Assembly (NCBI GenBank): GCA_027622555.1
Contig: JAQBYJ010000005.1
Coordinates: forward strand, 1 to 64,000
DNA length: 64,000 bases
Origin: Verrucomicrobiota bacterium
GTDB lineage: Bacteria; Verrucomicrobiota; Verrucomicrobiia; Opitutales; UBA2995
Direction: 5' to 3'
Shown here: positions 53,448 to 63,521 of the stretch, piece after piece
Position numbering within the stretch: position 1 is the first letter of the stretch
How the letters are laid out: every line of letters begins with the position of its first letter
Notes under the pieces: model-generated
Seen by the model: the letters and a program-made list of their open reading frames with translations, nothing else
Databases searched by the model: none
Told to the model about the DNA's origin: nothing
Position numbers and translations under genes: made by a program

Positions 53448-54899
53448 CTAGTCTTTACGTATAACCAGAAAGTTATTCCGTCCTTCAAAGTAGACGTAGA
53501 GAAGATTCTTACCCGGGGTTAAAAATTCGGTTGCTTCATCAATGGTCTCAACCTTCTTACGATTGATGCCCATAATCACCATACCAGGTTTCAAGTCTTC
53601 CAGATAATCGGAATTTTTAGACACCTCGCTGATAACAAGGCCTTGAACGGTTTGGCCGATGCGAAATTGCTCACGTAGTGCGTCGCTCATTTCCATAAGA
53701 GAAACACCGGGAAGTAATTCAATAGGCTCAGAGTTGTTGTCCACCGCAACCTCGGCATCGCTTAGATTGGCCAACACCACCGGCAGTTGAAGTTTATCTC
53801 CATCCCGAATGAGCTCTATCATGATTTCCGCGCCAGGTGTTATTTGCGAAATCTGAAGCCGTAAATCCAAGCGGGAAGTTATTTCATGTCCATTTACCGC
53901 GGTGATCACATCGTATAGAAGCAGACCTGCGTCAGCCGCAGGTGTATTAGGATACACTTGTGTAATTACAGCTCCATTTGTGCCGTTCATTCCAAATTGT
54001 TCGGCAAGTTCGCTATCAAGATCTCCAATGCTGACCCCAAGATAACCACGACTCACTTCACCCGTCTGGATCAAACTTATCATCACATTCTTCGCCATGT
54101 TACTGGGGATGGCAAAACCGATACCAATACTCCCGCCTGATTGTGAAAGGATCGCAGTATTGATGCCAAGGATGCGGCCTTGAGCATCGACCAGCGGTCC
54201 ACCTGAATTACCAGGATTTATGGAGGCATCGGTCTGAAGAAAATTTTCGTACCCTTCACCTTCGATAAGGCTCAAAGAAGTACGGTTCGTTGCGGAAACG
54301 ATTCCCTGCGTAACAGTCTGTCCAACCCGAAGGGGATTGCCAACGGCAAACACGATATCGCCAACGCGAGCTTGCTCACTATCGGCCAACGACAGAGTTG
54401 GAAGCCCTTCCCCGTCGATTTTAAGAACGGCAACATCCGTCTTACTGTCGGCACCCACAATTACAGCTTCAAACACCCGGCCGTCCTTAAGTCTCACACT
54501 GACCGCATCAACATTTTCGATTACATGATTGTTGGTAATGATGTAGCCATCTTTACTGACAATGACACCTGAACCTAGCCCCTCAGACTTCGGTTTTTCA
54601 TCGGGGGAATCAGATTCACCGAAAAACCGACGAAGGAAGGGATCGTCCTGAAATTGTGGAGGGAGATCATAACGTGCGCCTTGTAAAACTTTGGAGGTAG
54701 AAACACTGACAACCGCTGGCGTAACTTTATCGAGTATATCCGCGTAACTTGTCATCAGGTTTTTATTTGATCGATCAAGTGGCGAGTCGTCATAGACGAT
54801 TTCGGGAAGTACCTTGGCGGTGTCTTTTATGACCGCTTGGGCAAAACCCAAAACGACAACCACCAGGAGAGGGGCAACAAGGAGATGGCGAGTTTTCAT
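53448..54899 (-). CDS. htrA: HtrA/DegP-like periplasmic serine protease
   Basis: The 483-residue protein degrades or refolds damaged periplasmic proteins. It has a signal peptide (MKTRHLLVAPLLVVVVLGFAQA), the catalytic triad His in TNNHVIE near residue 119, Asp in SKTDVAVL near 152 and Ser in NPGNSGGPLVDAQG near 231, and two PDZ domains (about 285-370 and 400-480, second weaker: LKPGMVIMGINRK). It lies 103 bases after prs and may form the last gene of the leftward operon or have its own stress promoter. Confidence 0.94.
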   Translation of the reverse strand: MKTRHLLVAPLLVVVVLGFAQAVIKDTAKVLPEIVYDDSPLDRSNKNLMTSYADILDKVTPAVVSVSTSKVLQGARYDLPPQFQDDPFLRRFFGESDSPDEKPKSEGLGSGVIVSKDGYIITNNHVIENVDAVSVRLKDGRVFEAVIVGADSKTDVAVLKIDGEGLPTLSLADSEQARVGDIVFAVGNPLRVGQTVTQGIVSATNRTSLSLIEGEGYENFLQTDASINPGNSGGPLVDAQGRILGINTAILSQSGGSIGIGFAIPSNMAKNVMISLIQTGEVSRGYLGVSIGDLDSELAEQFGMNGTNGAVITQVYPNTPAADAGLLLYDVITAVNGHEITSRLDLRLQISQITPGAEIMIELIRDGDKLQLPVVLANLSDAEVAVDNNSEPIELLPGVSLMEMSDALREQFRIGQTVQGLVISEVSKNSDYLEDLKPGMVIMGINRKKVETIDEATEFLTPGKNLLYVYFEGRNNFLVIRKD

Positions 54900-55002
54900 G
54901 AGTTTAAAACGACAACTGGATACAGCAGAAGTTTCGTGATGTTACAAATTTCCAATACCAGATGGGGTTAAGAAACTTCAATGGGCTGGCCGTTGTTCTT
55001 GA

Positions 55003-55992
55003 TTATTCGCTCTCACCTTCAGGCTTGATTCGGAAGAGACTGGAAACACTTTCAAACCTATGCGTTCTCATGATGGCCTTTCCGAACAGGTCGGCAATAC
55101 TTATAACGGTTACGGGAACTCCGCTATCTCCACCATCCACCGGAGTCGAATTTGTAGTAATCAATTCATCAATGGGCCCACCCTTTAGGCGCTCATGGGC
55201 ATATTTATTTAATACTCCATGGCTCACGCAGGCACGGACCTTGGTTGCTCCATGTTCACGAACAATTTTAGCGGCGGCGGTGAGCGTTCCCGCTGTCTCT
55301 GTCATGTCATCGACAATCAGGACTTCCTTACCTCGAACATCCCCTACCAGACTTTCGGCTTCAACATGAGCTGCATCGATGCGCTTCTTGGCGACAACGC
55401 CAAAAGGACAATTCAAAATATTCGCATAGGCTGCGGCCATCTTCATACCACCCACATCGGGTGAAATCACGACTGTGTTCTTGGTATCTGTATGCTTCAT
55501 CAAATAATCATAGAAAATAGGAGACGCGTACAAGTGGTCGACCGGGATGTCGAAGAATCCCACGATCTGTTGAGCGTGAAGATCCATCGTAAGAATCCGG
55601 TCGGCCCCAGCTGAAACAAGGAGGTTCGCAACCAACTTCGAAGTAATAGGCACACGCGGCTGATCTTTTCTATCCTGCCTCGCGTACCCGTAGAAAGGTA
55701 TTACAGCGGTTATGCGATTTGCCGAGGCTCGGCGAGCTGCGTCGATAAAAATCAGCAGCTCCATCAAATGTTGGTTGGGTGGATAACAAATCGACTGAAT
55801 TACGAACACATCCCGTCCACGGACATTTTCGTTGATCTTTACAAAACTCTCACCGTTAGGAAACTTGGTTACATCAGCATCCCCCAGAGGAACTCCCAAT
55901 GATTCACAAATTTCTTTAGCAAGCGGTATGTTTGAATTGCACGTGAATATTTTTAGATTTGTTAGGGAGCTAGAAGCTTCTTGTTCGGTCAT
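55003..55992 (-). CDS. prs: Ribose-phosphate pyrophosphokinase
   Basis: Prs makes PRPP from ribose-5-phosphate and ATP. The 329-residue protein has [14 protein letters not shown] near residue 52, a [26 protein letters not shown] block near 84, the [16 protein letters not shown] region near 130 and the PRPP-binding [14 protein letters not shown] near 228. It overlaps lpxD by four bases (ATGA), so translation is coupled. pyrE, a PRPP user, lies nearby on the other strand. Confidence 0.97.
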   Translation of the reverse strand: MTEQEASSSLTNLKIFTCNSNIPLAKEICESLGVPLGDADVTKFPNGESFVKINENVRGRDVFVIQSICYPPNQHLMELLIFIDAARRASANRITAVIPFYGYARQDRKDQPRVPITSKLVANLLVSAGADRILTMDLHAQQIVGFFDIPVDHLYASPIFYDYLMKHTDTKNTVVISPDVGGMKMAAAYANILNCPFGVVAKKRIDAAHVEAESLVGDVRGKEVLIVDDMTETAGTLTAAAKIVREHGATKVRACVSHGVLNKYAHERLKGGPIDELITTNSTPVDGGDSGVPVTVISIADLFGKAIMRTHRFESVSSLFRIKPEGESE

Positions 55993-57032
55993 GAATTTGA
56001 TGGAGGTTGGTTTTCGAGTGTGGAGACACGGTGGAAAAGTTCAGGTAATTTAGTACGGAGAACGTTAAATTTTTGGGCCTGATAATAAGGCATCGAAGGA
56101 CATCCAGACACAAAGGTCTTGGGCGGCAAGTTTTTATACACAGCCGTGCTTCCCCCAATTTGGCAAAAGTCTCCAATTGTGAGATGACCCGATGCACCGG
56201 AAGCTCCACCAAAGAGAACAAAATCTCCAATCTTGGTACTGCCGGCTATCCCTACCTGTGCAGCAAAAAAGCACCCTTTGCCTATGGTCACATTGTGAGC
56301 AATTTGAACGAGATTATCGATTTTGGTGCCCTCGCCAATCCGGGTTTCATGGAAACGTGCTCTATCGATAGTAGAGTTGGAGCCGATATCCACTCGATCT
56401 TCTAACACCACAATTCCAATTTGAGGTGACCTTAAATGCTTCCCATCGACGGTCTCATAACCAAAGCCGTCGGACCCAATAACAGCACCCGAATGAATCA
56501 TGCAATCCTTCCCGATCTCACAATAATCCGCCAGGACGGCCCGGCTCTTCAGAACGGACGAATCCCCGATCTTAGCAAATCGCCCGACTACGACATGGGA
56601 TTCAATGACACAAGATTCGCCGATAATTGCGCCTTCTTCCAAGACAGCGAAAGCACCAACGTGAGCACTCTCTGGAACTACAACCGAATTATGGACGCAG
56701 GCAGTTGGGTGAATTCCCGAAGTCGGCCTGGGCGATAATTGCCGTTGGATTTGCTCAGCTATTAAATCAATCGCCCTTGAAGGATTGCCATGTAGTAGAA
56801 ACACCTGCTCTGAACTGGGCTCACCTTCATAGTCTTCAGGAACAATGACGACTGTGGCCTTCGACTTGCTTACCAGTTTGTTGTACTTGCGATTAGCCAA
56901 AAAGGAGATGTCTCCGGGGAGCGCATCTTCTAAGGATGCAATCCGATTGATGGCACCGGTGATAGTACCTTTAACCTCCAGAGGTGAGGTCAATTTGATT
57001 ATTAATTCAAAATTCAGATCAAAGCCAGGCAT
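55989..57032 (-). CDS. lpxD: UDP-3-O-acylglucosamine N-acyltransferase
   Basis: LpxD adds the second 3-hydroxyacyl chain in lipid A synthesis. The 347-residue protein has the N-terminal uridine-binding domain ([26 protein letters not shown]) and a left-handed beta-helix of hexapeptide repeats ([26 protein letters not shown]...). The catalytic His in [11 protein letters not shown] and the terminal helices are present. The ATG at 57032 (MPGFDLNF) is preferred to a TTG at 57071. An intrinsic terminator ends only a few bases upstream of this ATG (57042-57068), which is unusual; the region for a ribosome site overlaps the hairpin. Confidence 0.94.
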   Translation of the reverse strand: MPGFDLNFELIIKLTSPLEVKGTITGAINRIASLEDALPGDISFLANRKYNKLVSKSKATVVIVPEDYEGEPSSEQVFLLHGNPSRAIDLIAEQIQRQLSPRPTSGIHPTACVHNSVVVPESAHVGAFAVLEEGAIIGESCVIESHVVVGRFAKIGDSSVLKSRAVLADYCEIGKDCMIHSGAVIGSDGFGYETVDGKHLRSPQIGIVVLEDRVDIGSNSTIDRARFHETRIGEGTKIDNLVQIAHNVTIGKGCFFAAQVGIAGSTKIGDFVLFGGASGASGHLTIGDFCQIGGSTAVYKNLPPKTFVSGCPSMPYYQAQKFNVLRTKLPELFHRVSTLENQPPSNS

Positions 57033-57041
57033 CGAATAAAA

Positions 57042-57068
57042 AACCCTGTTTCTAAAAGAAACAGGGTT
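57042..57068 (-). terminator. Intrinsic terminator between ompH and lpxD
   Basis: On the minus strand AACCCTGTTTC and GAAACAGGGTT form a perfect 11-base stem with a 5-base loop, followed by TTTTATT. It lies 20 bases past the ompH stop and its T-run ends about 4 bases before the lpxD ATG. It would end most transcripts of the bamA-ompH part and could act as an attenuator for lpxD-prs. Confidence 0.8.
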
Positions 57069-57088
57069 CAAACTGAAAAGAATAAATT

Positions 57089-57679
57089 TTAATTTCCTGC
57101 AGGTGGAGGTGGTGCGTCAGCGTTCAACACCCCCAATACATCATCGGTTGAATCCCACGCTGGATTAGCAAAAATAACTGAAGGCAAGCCAACATTGATT
57201 CCGGTCGAAATATCGAATACTAAATCCGCCTTTCTTTGCTGAGCAATTTCAAGAATAACCGTCTTTATTTCCTCAAGCATAAATTGGCGCTGGGTCGCTT
57301 GTTGTTGAGCAAGTTGGTTCTGAGTACTTTTTTGAAATGTCTGAACGTCTTGCTGGAGGCTACGGATTTTCTCCATTTGTAAATTTGCATCATCTTCGGC
57401 ATCTTTACGGGCACTGTCCGACAAAGCAGGATTCTGCGCCTGCTCCAACATAGTTTGGTAAGCTTTGACCTCAACGTCTCCAGCGGCCATCATCTCATCT
57501 AGTTGAGCCTTCGCTGTATCAAACCGGCCTTGTAGCTTATTGGTGGCTTCCTTGGTCTTATAATAGCCTTCATACAGGCGAGATACATCCACAGTAATGA
57601 TGGAGAGCTCAGCAGAGGCTTGGCCTAAAACCATGGCTTGGGAGACTACCAAAATGAAACTTAAAACGAACTTTTTCAT
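57089..57679 (-). CDS. OmpH/Skp-like periplasmic chaperone
   Basis: The 196-residue protein carries a signal peptide ([23 protein letters not shown]) followed by [20 protein letters not shown], the OmpH start, and long coiled-coil helices rich in Gln ([20 protein letters not shown]) and a C-terminal [20 protein letters not shown]. The end has a Pro-rich tail (DAPPPPAGN). Skp/OmpH holds unfolded outer-membrane proteins on the way to BamA, encoded just upstream. The ATG at 57679 gives a normal signal peptide; a longer start at 57694 is less likely. Confidence 0.9.
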   Translation of the reverse strand: MKKFVLSFILVVSQAMVLGQASAELSIITVDVSRLYEGYYKTKEATNKLQGRFDTAKAQLDEMMAAGDVEVKAYQTMLEQAQNPALSDSARKDAEDDANLQMEKIRSLQQDVQTFQKSTQNQLAQQQATQRQFMLEEIKTVILEIAQQRKADLVFDISTGINVGLPSVIFANPAWDSTDDVLGVLNADAPPPPAGN

Positions 57680-57707
57680 AATATTTAATATCAAAATGAA
57701 TGCTTAG

Positions 57708-60176
57708 TTAGAAGCGAGTACCAAAATTAAAGTTAAACTGAGCACCTTCATCGTTGGTGTAGATAGTACCGCCAAATTCATCTTTGATGACGGTAGCATT
57801 TAACGGAATCGCGTAATCAAGACGCAACGGGGTCCCCATCACCATGAGTGTTATTCCAACACCGAAGTCATCACTCCACCAATCCATACCAAAATCACCA
57901 AAGCCTCGATTGACCAGTCCACCATCATAGAAGGCAGATATACGGACTTGCGGAGAAATGCTGTAAAAATACTCAAGGGTTACAGTAGCTTGGGTTTGTC
58001 CGCCCTTCGATTCGAAGGTTGGGCGAGAACGGTAACGAGGATTACCATTTTCGTCCAGGAATGCGCCACCAAATGGATCAACCAACGGTTCGCCTAAGTC
58101 GACCGGTCCGACCTTACGAAAGTCATAACCACGAATGGTGTTTGGACCACCAAGGAAAAACTGTTCCGCAAAAGGGAGCCTTTTCGTATCCCCAAACCCG
58201 AATCCAACCCCGGCACGCACATCGACAAGAATCCCCTGACCGAGTTCGAAGGTAGGAATCCAACTCGCTGCGAGAAAGTCCACTCTTCCAAAACTTTGTG
58301 TTCCGCCTAATGGACCTCCAGCAACCGTATTGATTAATTGAAGTCGCGTACCTTTATTCGTAAAAAGAATCTTGTCGCGTGTGTCTCTTGAAAGGCCAAG
58401 TGAGACTTGAGATACCTGACTGTTCACTCGATTACGAGCAAGATCCAGTTCGTTCTCACCGAAGTAGCCTTGAAAACCAAACGGTATTTGGTTGAAGAAA
58501 TCCAAGGTAACATCTTCCAAACGGTAGGATAGGCGGCCTTCGATCAGTTCGAACAAATGTTTTCTAAAAAACACTTCAAATCCGGCCCTTGTTTCCTGGT
58601 AAAGGGTGCTCAGGAAATCCGACTCCTGATTAAATATCTGAAACCCGAATGCGAGTTGGTAAAAGTAGTTATCCAGAAAATAAGGCTCTTCAAAATAGAT
58701 ACTCATTTGAGAGGATCTTGAACCTGCTTCCAAACGGATTCTTAGCTTTTGACCATCGCCCTGGAAAAAAGAACGGTAGTTAAAGATGTCAAAATTACCC
58801 TGGGTTATTTCAATAAATCCAACCGCACGTTGAATTGACGAATATCCGGCTCCAAACGTGAAGTTGCCCGTCCGGCCTTCTTCAACGGTTACTTTGAGAT
58901 TACGACGCTGCGGGATGTTTGTTTGCTCATCAGTAGCTTCTACTTTTTCAAACCACTGTGTATTTTCCAATCGTTGCTGGGCGATTTTCATGCGCACCAA
59001 GTCAAAGGGCATGCCAGGAGCGAGTGTCAGTTCACGAAGAATAACCACACTTTTGGTTTTTGTGTTTCCTTCAATATTGATAGACTCAACCCGGAACCGT
59101 TCACCTTCGGTGATACCAAATTTCAGATCAATTGCGCCGGTCTCCAGATTCGGAATTCGTTGGACATCAACGCGGCTATCCAGGTAACCAATAGACCCAT
59201 AAAAATCGGTAAATGCCTCGCGCGCCTTATCGACTTCTTCAGGTGAAAACACATCATCTTTTCTGAGCTCGATTCCAGCAACAAGCAACTCGGATGGGAA
59301 AAGCTCGTTACCTGATACAGAAATGTCTCCGAGTAGGTACTGCCGACCTTCATTAATGGGAATTTTGATTTCCAGCTTACCCTTCCGGCTGTAATCATAC
59401 TGAATCTGATCTTCATAGATCTCCACGTCGAGATAACCTTCTTCCCGGTAATAGTCTTTCACCTTAATAAGATCTTCTTCAAACTGAACTTCATCCAGCT
59501 TCCCGGATCCGGTCAACCAGGAGATCCAATTCCATGGCCGAGTCTTCATCTGCTTTACCAAACGCCGGTTCTTTTCCAGCAAATTCCCCTGAAAAGTTAT
59601 CTTACTAACTTTGACTTTGGGGCCTTCGTCTATGGTAAAAGTGACTTCACCAAACCCCGTTTCGGGGTCACGATCAATCGAGTAGTCTACTCTTACCTGA
59701 GTGTAACCTTTTTTTTGGTAATACTCGAAAAGTTTTTGAGAGTCATCTTTTACCTGGCGCTCATTGAGGGCAGCATTTGCGCGGGTAGATACTTCCTTTT
59801 GCAGGCGCCTTTCCTTTATCTTATAATTGCCATCGAAGTAAATTGCGAGCACACGATATTTGGATTTTACACGGAAAATTAAATCCAATTTCCCATCGGC
59901 GATCTGCGTTCTTTTAACATCGATGTATTCAAACAACCCAGTGCTATACAAAGCGCGGAGTGAATCATCGACAATAGCCTCGCTATAAACCATGCCGGAA
60001 CGGACCTGCATATTAGCGCGCAAAACTTCAACGTTTACGTTTTGTACGCCGATGAATTCGATTTCCAGTTTACCAATGATGGCACCTTCAGCTATTTGTT
60101 GGGCCGACAAAAAAGAAGGTCCCCAAAGCGTTAGTGCCAGCAAAAGCGGCAGAGTCTTTCTAATAACCAGACTCAT
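57708..60176 (-). CDS. bamA: Outer membrane protein assembly factor BamA
   Basis: BamA inserts beta-barrel proteins into the outer membrane. The 822-residue protein has a signal peptide (MSLVIRKTLPLLLALTLWGPSFLSAQ), five POTRA domains (IIGKLEIEFIGVQNVN onward to about residue 440) and a C-terminal Omp85 barrel with the conserved IRGYDFRKVGP loop near 690 and a final strand ending FNFGTRF, an aromatic-terminated insertion signal. The start at 60176 lies inside the end of dnaB (17-base overlap). A longer start at 60203 is possible but adds a non-signal leader. Confidence 0.96.
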   Translation of the reverse strand: MSLVIRKTLPLLLALTLWGPSFLSAQQIAEGAIIGKLEIEFIGVQNVNVEVLRANMQVRSGMVYSEAIVDDSLRALYSTGLFEYIDVKRTQIADGKLDLIFRVKSKYRVLAIYFDGNYKIKERRLQKEVSTRANAALNERQVKDDSQKLFEYYQKKGYTQVRVDYSIDRDPETGFGEVTFTIDEGPKVKVSKITFQGNLLEKNRRLVKQMKTRPWNWISWLTGSGKLDEVQFEEDLIKVKDYYREEGYLDVEIYEDQIQYDYSRKGKLEIKIPINEGRQYLLGDISVSGNELFPSELLVAGIELRKDDVFSPEEVDKAREAFTDFYGSIGYLDSRVDVQRIPNLETGAIDLKFGITEGERFRVESINIEGNTKTKSVVILRELTLAPGMPFDLVRMKIAQQRLENTQWFEKVEATDEQTNIPQRRNLKVTVEEGRTGNFTFGAGYSSIQRAVGFIEITQGNFDIFNYRSFFQGDGQKLRIRLEAGSRSSQMSIYFEEPYFLDNYFYQLAFGFQIFNQESDFLSTLYQETRAGFEVFFRKHLFELIEGRLSYRLEDVTLDFFNQIPFGFQGYFGENELDLARNRVNSQVSQVSLGLSRDTRDKILFTNKGTRLQLINTVAGGPLGGTQSFGRVDFLAASWIPTFELGQGILVDVRAGVGFGFGDTKRLPFAEQFFLGGPNTIRGYDFRKVGPVDLGEPLVDPFGGAFLDENGNPRYRSRPTFESKGGQTQATVTLEYFYSISPQVRISAFYDGGLVNRGFGDFGMDWWSDDFGVGITLMVMGTPLRLDYAIPLNATVIKDEFGGTIYTNDEGAQFNFNFGTRF

Positions 60177-61626
60177 GATCGGTTTGCGGCGAATAATTCT
60201 CAAAGCGTGTATATTCCTTGCGAAAGGTTAATTTCAGTTCTCCTACTGGTCCATTACGCTGCTTGGCAACGATTAAATCGGCCACATTCTGGATTGTCTG
60301 GTACTCGTCATCCGAGTCTTTAGGTTTAGAAAGGAGCATGACAACATCAGCGTCTTGTTCAATGGATCCGGATTCACGTAGATCAGATAACCTTGGCTTA
60401 CGTTTTTCCTTCTCCATATCACGGTTCAACTGACTCAAGACAAGGACCGGAACTTCAAGTTCCTTGGCCAATCCTTTAATACCGCGGGAGATTTCGGAGA
60501 TCTGTTGTTCCCGTCCGACTGCCGAATTAGTGCCTGCCAGCAGTTGTAAATAATCCACAACAATTAAGCCAACGGGTTTCCCATATTTGTTATGAATTCT
60601 CGAAGCAATTCGCCGCGCTTTGGCCCGCAACTCCATGATGGTCAAGTTGCTCGAATCATCGATGACGATTGGCGCCTTTTTCAATTCGATAGCAGACGAA
60701 GCAAGGAGTTGTTTCTCCTCAGCCGAACAAAATCCATCTTGAAGACGGCTCATTGAAACACGCGCACGTGCACAGAGAAGACGCATGCCGAGATCCTGGT
60801 GACCCATCTCTAAACTGAATATGATGGTAGGAGCACCATCGCCTTTTTTGGGCAGGGCTACAAATTCAGCAATATTCATAGCCAAACTGGTTTTACCCAT
60901 GGATGGACGAGCTGCCAATACAACCATGTTATTTTTCTGCAGTCCCAATGTCAGCCCATCTAAATCTTTAAGGCCGGTAGAAACACCCCTCATCGAACCT
61001 TTGCCTTCGAGAAAGGAATGTACCATGGCAACAGCCGCATCAATGGTCTGGCTGATTTCACGGGAAGTATCCTCGGATTTGTCCATTCCGATCTCGAATA
61101 TCTCCGTTTCAACATCCTGAAGAAACTCCTCCAAATTTTCCTGTTCTTCAAAACACCGCTCAACCGTATGGGTCGAACTACGAATCAATCGGCGTAACAA
61201 GTATTTCGTGCGAACGATATCGAGGAAATAACTGGCGTGGGCCGTTGTTTCGATACGGTCCATAATCTGATTGATCCCAGACATACCACCAACGATTTCC
61301 AGTTGATTTTTATTGGAGAGTTCCTCAGCCAAAAGGATCTCATCTACTACTGTTTTTTTCTCATAGAGAGAAACAACGGCCTCAAAAATAATTTGATGAG
61401 TCGCCACGTAAAAGGATTCAGGAACAATTTTTCTTTCAAGACACAGAGGCAGAATTTCTCCGCTATCCAATATACAAGAGGCTAATAATCCTTGTTCCGC
61501 ATCCACATTATGCGGCATGGTACGACCAACAAGTCCGCCGCTGGAATCTGCGGTGCTACCAGACTTGGTAGCACGACTAGCACCTGAGCTACCCTTAGCC
61601 TGAGTTGGACGAGAAGACGTGGACAT
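60160..61626 (-). CDS. dnaB: Replicative DNA helicase DnaB
   Basis: DnaB unwinds DNA at the replication fork as a hexamer. The 488-residue protein has a Ser/Thr-rich N-terminal extension of about 35 residues, the N-terminal helical domain (PHNVDAEQGLLASCILD...), then the RecA core with Walker A ARPSMGKTSLAMN near residue 240, FSLEMG, LIVVDYLQLL (Walker B) near 355, SQLNRD and the DLRESGSIEQDADVV motif near 415. No intein is present. It lies between rplI and bamA and ends within the bamA start. Confidence 0.97.
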   Translation of the reverse strand: MSTSSRPTQAKGSSGASRATKSGSTADSSGGLVGRTMPHNVDAEQGLLASCILDSGEILPLCLERKIVPESFYVATHQIIFEAVVSLYEKKTVVDEILLAEELSNKNQLEIVGGMSGINQIMDRIETTAHASYFLDIVRTKYLLRRLIRSSTHTVERCFEEQENLEEFLQDVETEIFEIGMDKSEDTSREISQTIDAAVAMVHSFLEGKGSMRGVSTGLKDLDGLTLGLQKNNMVVLAARPSMGKTSLAMNIAEFVALPKKGDGAPTIIFSLEMGHQDLGMRLLCARARVSMSRLQDGFCSAEEKQLLASSAIELKKAPIVIDDSSNLTIMELRAKARRIASRIHNKYGKPVGLIVVDYLQLLAGTNSAVGREQQISEISRGIKGLAKELEVPVLVLSQLNRDMEKEKRKPRLSDLRESGSIEQDADVVMLLSKPKDSDDEYQTIQNVADLIVAKQRNGPVGELKLTFRKEYTRFENYSPQTDHESGY

Positions 61627-61655
61627 AAGATGAGCAATTTGGGCGAGATTTGCCC

Positions 61656-62123
61656 CTATTTCTCATCCTCGTGAAGCGGCACCACTTCGAATTCGAAATC
61701 GAATACTACTTCGCTATGAAGCTTAATTTCAGTCGAATGCTTGCCTAGTGTCTTAATGGGACTTGGTAGCATGATCTTTTTACGATCCACCTCGACGCCT
61801 TCTTTGATAATATAGTCGTAAAGCTCCTGAGCAGTAACGGCACCGAACATCTTTCCATCTTCACCTGCTCGCACTTGAACAGCAATATGGATCTCTTCGA
61901 GTTTCGCTTTCAACTCTTCAGCGATCACCACTTCTTTTTGCTCCCGTGCTGCTTTGGCCACTTTTAGAGCCTCAATTTGCTTTCGGTTTGCCGCCGTTAA
62001 CGGAACCGCCAACTTTTGTGGAACCAGATAGTTGCGGGCATACCCCACCTTTACTTTTGCTTCGTCTCCTTCGGCTCCGAGGCCGTCGACGGGTTTAATT
62101 AATAAAACAGATGCTGTTGCCAT
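61656..62123 (-). CDS. rplI: 50S ribosomal protein L9
   Basis: L9 binds 23S rRNA near the L1 stalk. The 155-residue protein has the N-terminal domain with VLLIKPVDGLGAEGDEAKVK and the signature VKVGYARNYLVPQKLAVPLT, a connecting helix and a C-terminal domain with DGKMFGAVTAQELYDYI. An acidic tail (VVPLHEDEK) follows. It sits between ssb and dnaB in the order usual for many bacteria (rpsF-ssb-rplI-dnaB). Confidence 0.97.
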   Translation of the reverse strand: MATASVLLIKPVDGLGAEGDEAKVKVGYARNYLVPQKLAVPLTAANRKQIEALKVAKAAREQKEVVIAEELKAKLEEIHIAVQVRAGEDGKMFGAVTAQELYDYIIKEGVEVDRKKIMLPSPIKTLGKHSTEIKLHSEVVFDFEFEVVPLHEDEK

Positions 62124-62141
62124 GATTACTTAAATTTAGGT

Positions 62142-62597
62142 TTAAAAAGGTACGTCGTCTTCTTCGATATCATCGACTGGTGCTTTAGGGGCACTACTCC
62201 GGGGAGGTGGGCTATCACGCTCTACGTGGGACGATTCATCCGAACTTCCCGAGCCTTCGCTATCACCGCGTCCACCCGTAAATTGAAAATTTTCCAATAC
62301 CACACCGAGCTTGCTCCGTTTGTCGCCCTGTGGAGTTTCCCAACTGTCGAGTTTCAAACGGCCTTCCACCAGAATAGAGCGGCCCTTGGACATATACTTG
62401 GAAATAGTCTCAGCCTGACGGCCAAAAGCATCGATATCGACATAGGTGACCTCTTCTTTCTTTTCACCATCCTTGGTTTGGAAAACCCGGTTGGTAGCCA
62501 AAGAAAGTTTGCAAATACTCAGTCCGCTTGCAGTTACCCGCAATTCTGGATCACGAGTGAGATTGCCCATGAGTATTACTTTATTGAATGATGACAT
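62142..62597 (-). CDS. ssb: Single-stranded DNA-binding protein
   Basis: The 151-residue protein has the OB-fold motifs MSSFNKVILMGNLTRDPELR, TNRVFQ and WETPQGDKRSKLGVVLENFQF, a Ser/Gly-rich linker and the acidic protein-binding tip DDIEEDDVPF. It protects single-stranded DNA and recruits repair and replication proteins. It lies between rpsF and rplI, the usual place in this operon. Confidence 0.97.
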   Translation of the reverse strand: MSSFNKVILMGNLTRDPELRVTASGLSICKLSLATNRVFQTKDGEKKEEVTYVDIDAFGRQAETISKYMSKGRSILVEGRLKLDSWETPQGDKRSKLGVVLENFQFTGGRGDSEGSGSSDESSHVERDSPPPRSSAPKAPVDDIEEDDVPF

Positions 62598-62620
62598 TTA
62601 ATTGGAAGTTTGAGTGAAGG

Positions 62621-62914
62621 TCAGGATTGAACAATGATCCTATAAACAACTTTATCCAAGCGGAATTTACTCTGAACGTCGCTGGCGAAAGTTTCGGGAG
62701 CTTCGAGTCGAAGTTCGAAGTAGTGTCCTGCGGTAAATCTACGATCGGTCACTCTTACAAATTCCCTACGACCTTGATCAATTTCTCTAATAATAGTCGC
62801 ACCCAACGTTTCGAGTGTAGCTTTTACATCCTCAAACAACTCTTGAGCTGTTTTTACTTGGTCACGAGTGTCGAGAATTATGGATGTTTTATATTTCTGT
62901 TTTGTCAGCGTCAT
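62621..62914 (-). CDS. rpsF: 30S ribosomal protein S6
   Basis: S6 binds 16S rRNA with S18 in the platform. The 97-residue protein has YKTSIILDTRD near the start, LGATIIREIDQGRREFVRV and AGHYFELRLEAP...FRLDKVVYRIIV, the normal S6 fold. It begins inside the 3' end of pth (about 26 bases of overlap) and is followed 23 bases later by ssb. rpsR (S18), often next to rpsF, is absent here. Confidence 0.95.
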   Translation of the reverse strand: MTLTKQKYKTSIILDTRDQVKTAQELFEDVKATLETLGATIIREIDQGRREFVRVTDRRFTAGHYFELRLEAPETFASDVQSKFRLDKVVYRIIVQS

Positions 62915-63494
62915 GCTTGGTTTTTCTTTGATTGAATTGATTCATGGCAATACTGGCTCCTCGATTGAGAAGCAGGTCCATGGCTTTATGATAATGTTCT
63001 ATCTGTTGTTTGATTACGTCTGCCTCAACGGTTGTAAATGTTCCTAACACAAAATCTGCCAGGTCAATTTCAGGAGGATATTTCGTTCCTATGCCGATTC
63101 GGAAGCGGATGAAGTCTTCACCCAATTTGCGAATCACATCTTCAACCCCGTTATGACCACCAGCGCTACCGGTCTGATTAACCTTTAGCCTACCTAGTTC
63201 CAGATTAATATCGTCGTAAAGAACAACAACTGAGGATGGTGGTACCTTGAAGTAGTTAGCTACTTTATTAAGAGCATCGCCACTAAGGTTCATGAAAGTC
63301 TGTGGCTTGACAAAATAACAGGTGCGAGCGCCTCTTTTTAATACGAAGAGATCACAGAGCAACTTGCTTTCGTGTTTCCACGTGCCAGCTTTAGCTTCTA
63401 CATAAGTGTCCAAGACTTGGAATCCTACATTGTGGCGGGTTTCCAAATAGGATTTCCCCGGGTTGCCTAGACCGGCAAAAACGGAGACAGACAT
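62889..63494 (-). CDS. pth: Peptidyl-tRNA hydrolase
   Basis: Pth frees tRNA from peptidyl-tRNA that drops off the ribosome. The 201-residue protein has GLGNPGKSYLETRHNVGF with catalytic His near residue 20, the PQTFMNLSG block, VLYDDINLELGRLKV with Asp near 93 and GSAGGHNGVEDVI near 110. The ATG at 63494 (MSVSVFAGLGNPG) is chosen over a TTG at 63500. It lies directly after the L25 gene, a very common pairing. Confidence 0.96.
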   Translation of the reverse strand: MSVSVFAGLGNPGKSYLETRHNVGFQVLDTYVEAKAGTWKHESKLLCDLFVLKRGARTCYFVKPQTFMNLSGDALNKVANYFKVPPSSVVVLYDDINLELGRLKVNQTGSAGGHNGVEDVIRKLGEDFIRFRIGIGTKYPPEIDLADFVLGTFTTVEADVIKQQIEHYHKAMDLLLNRGASIAMNQFNQRKTKHDADKTEI

Positions 63495-63521
63495 TTTCAA
63501 AGAACAGGGTTAAATAAATAC

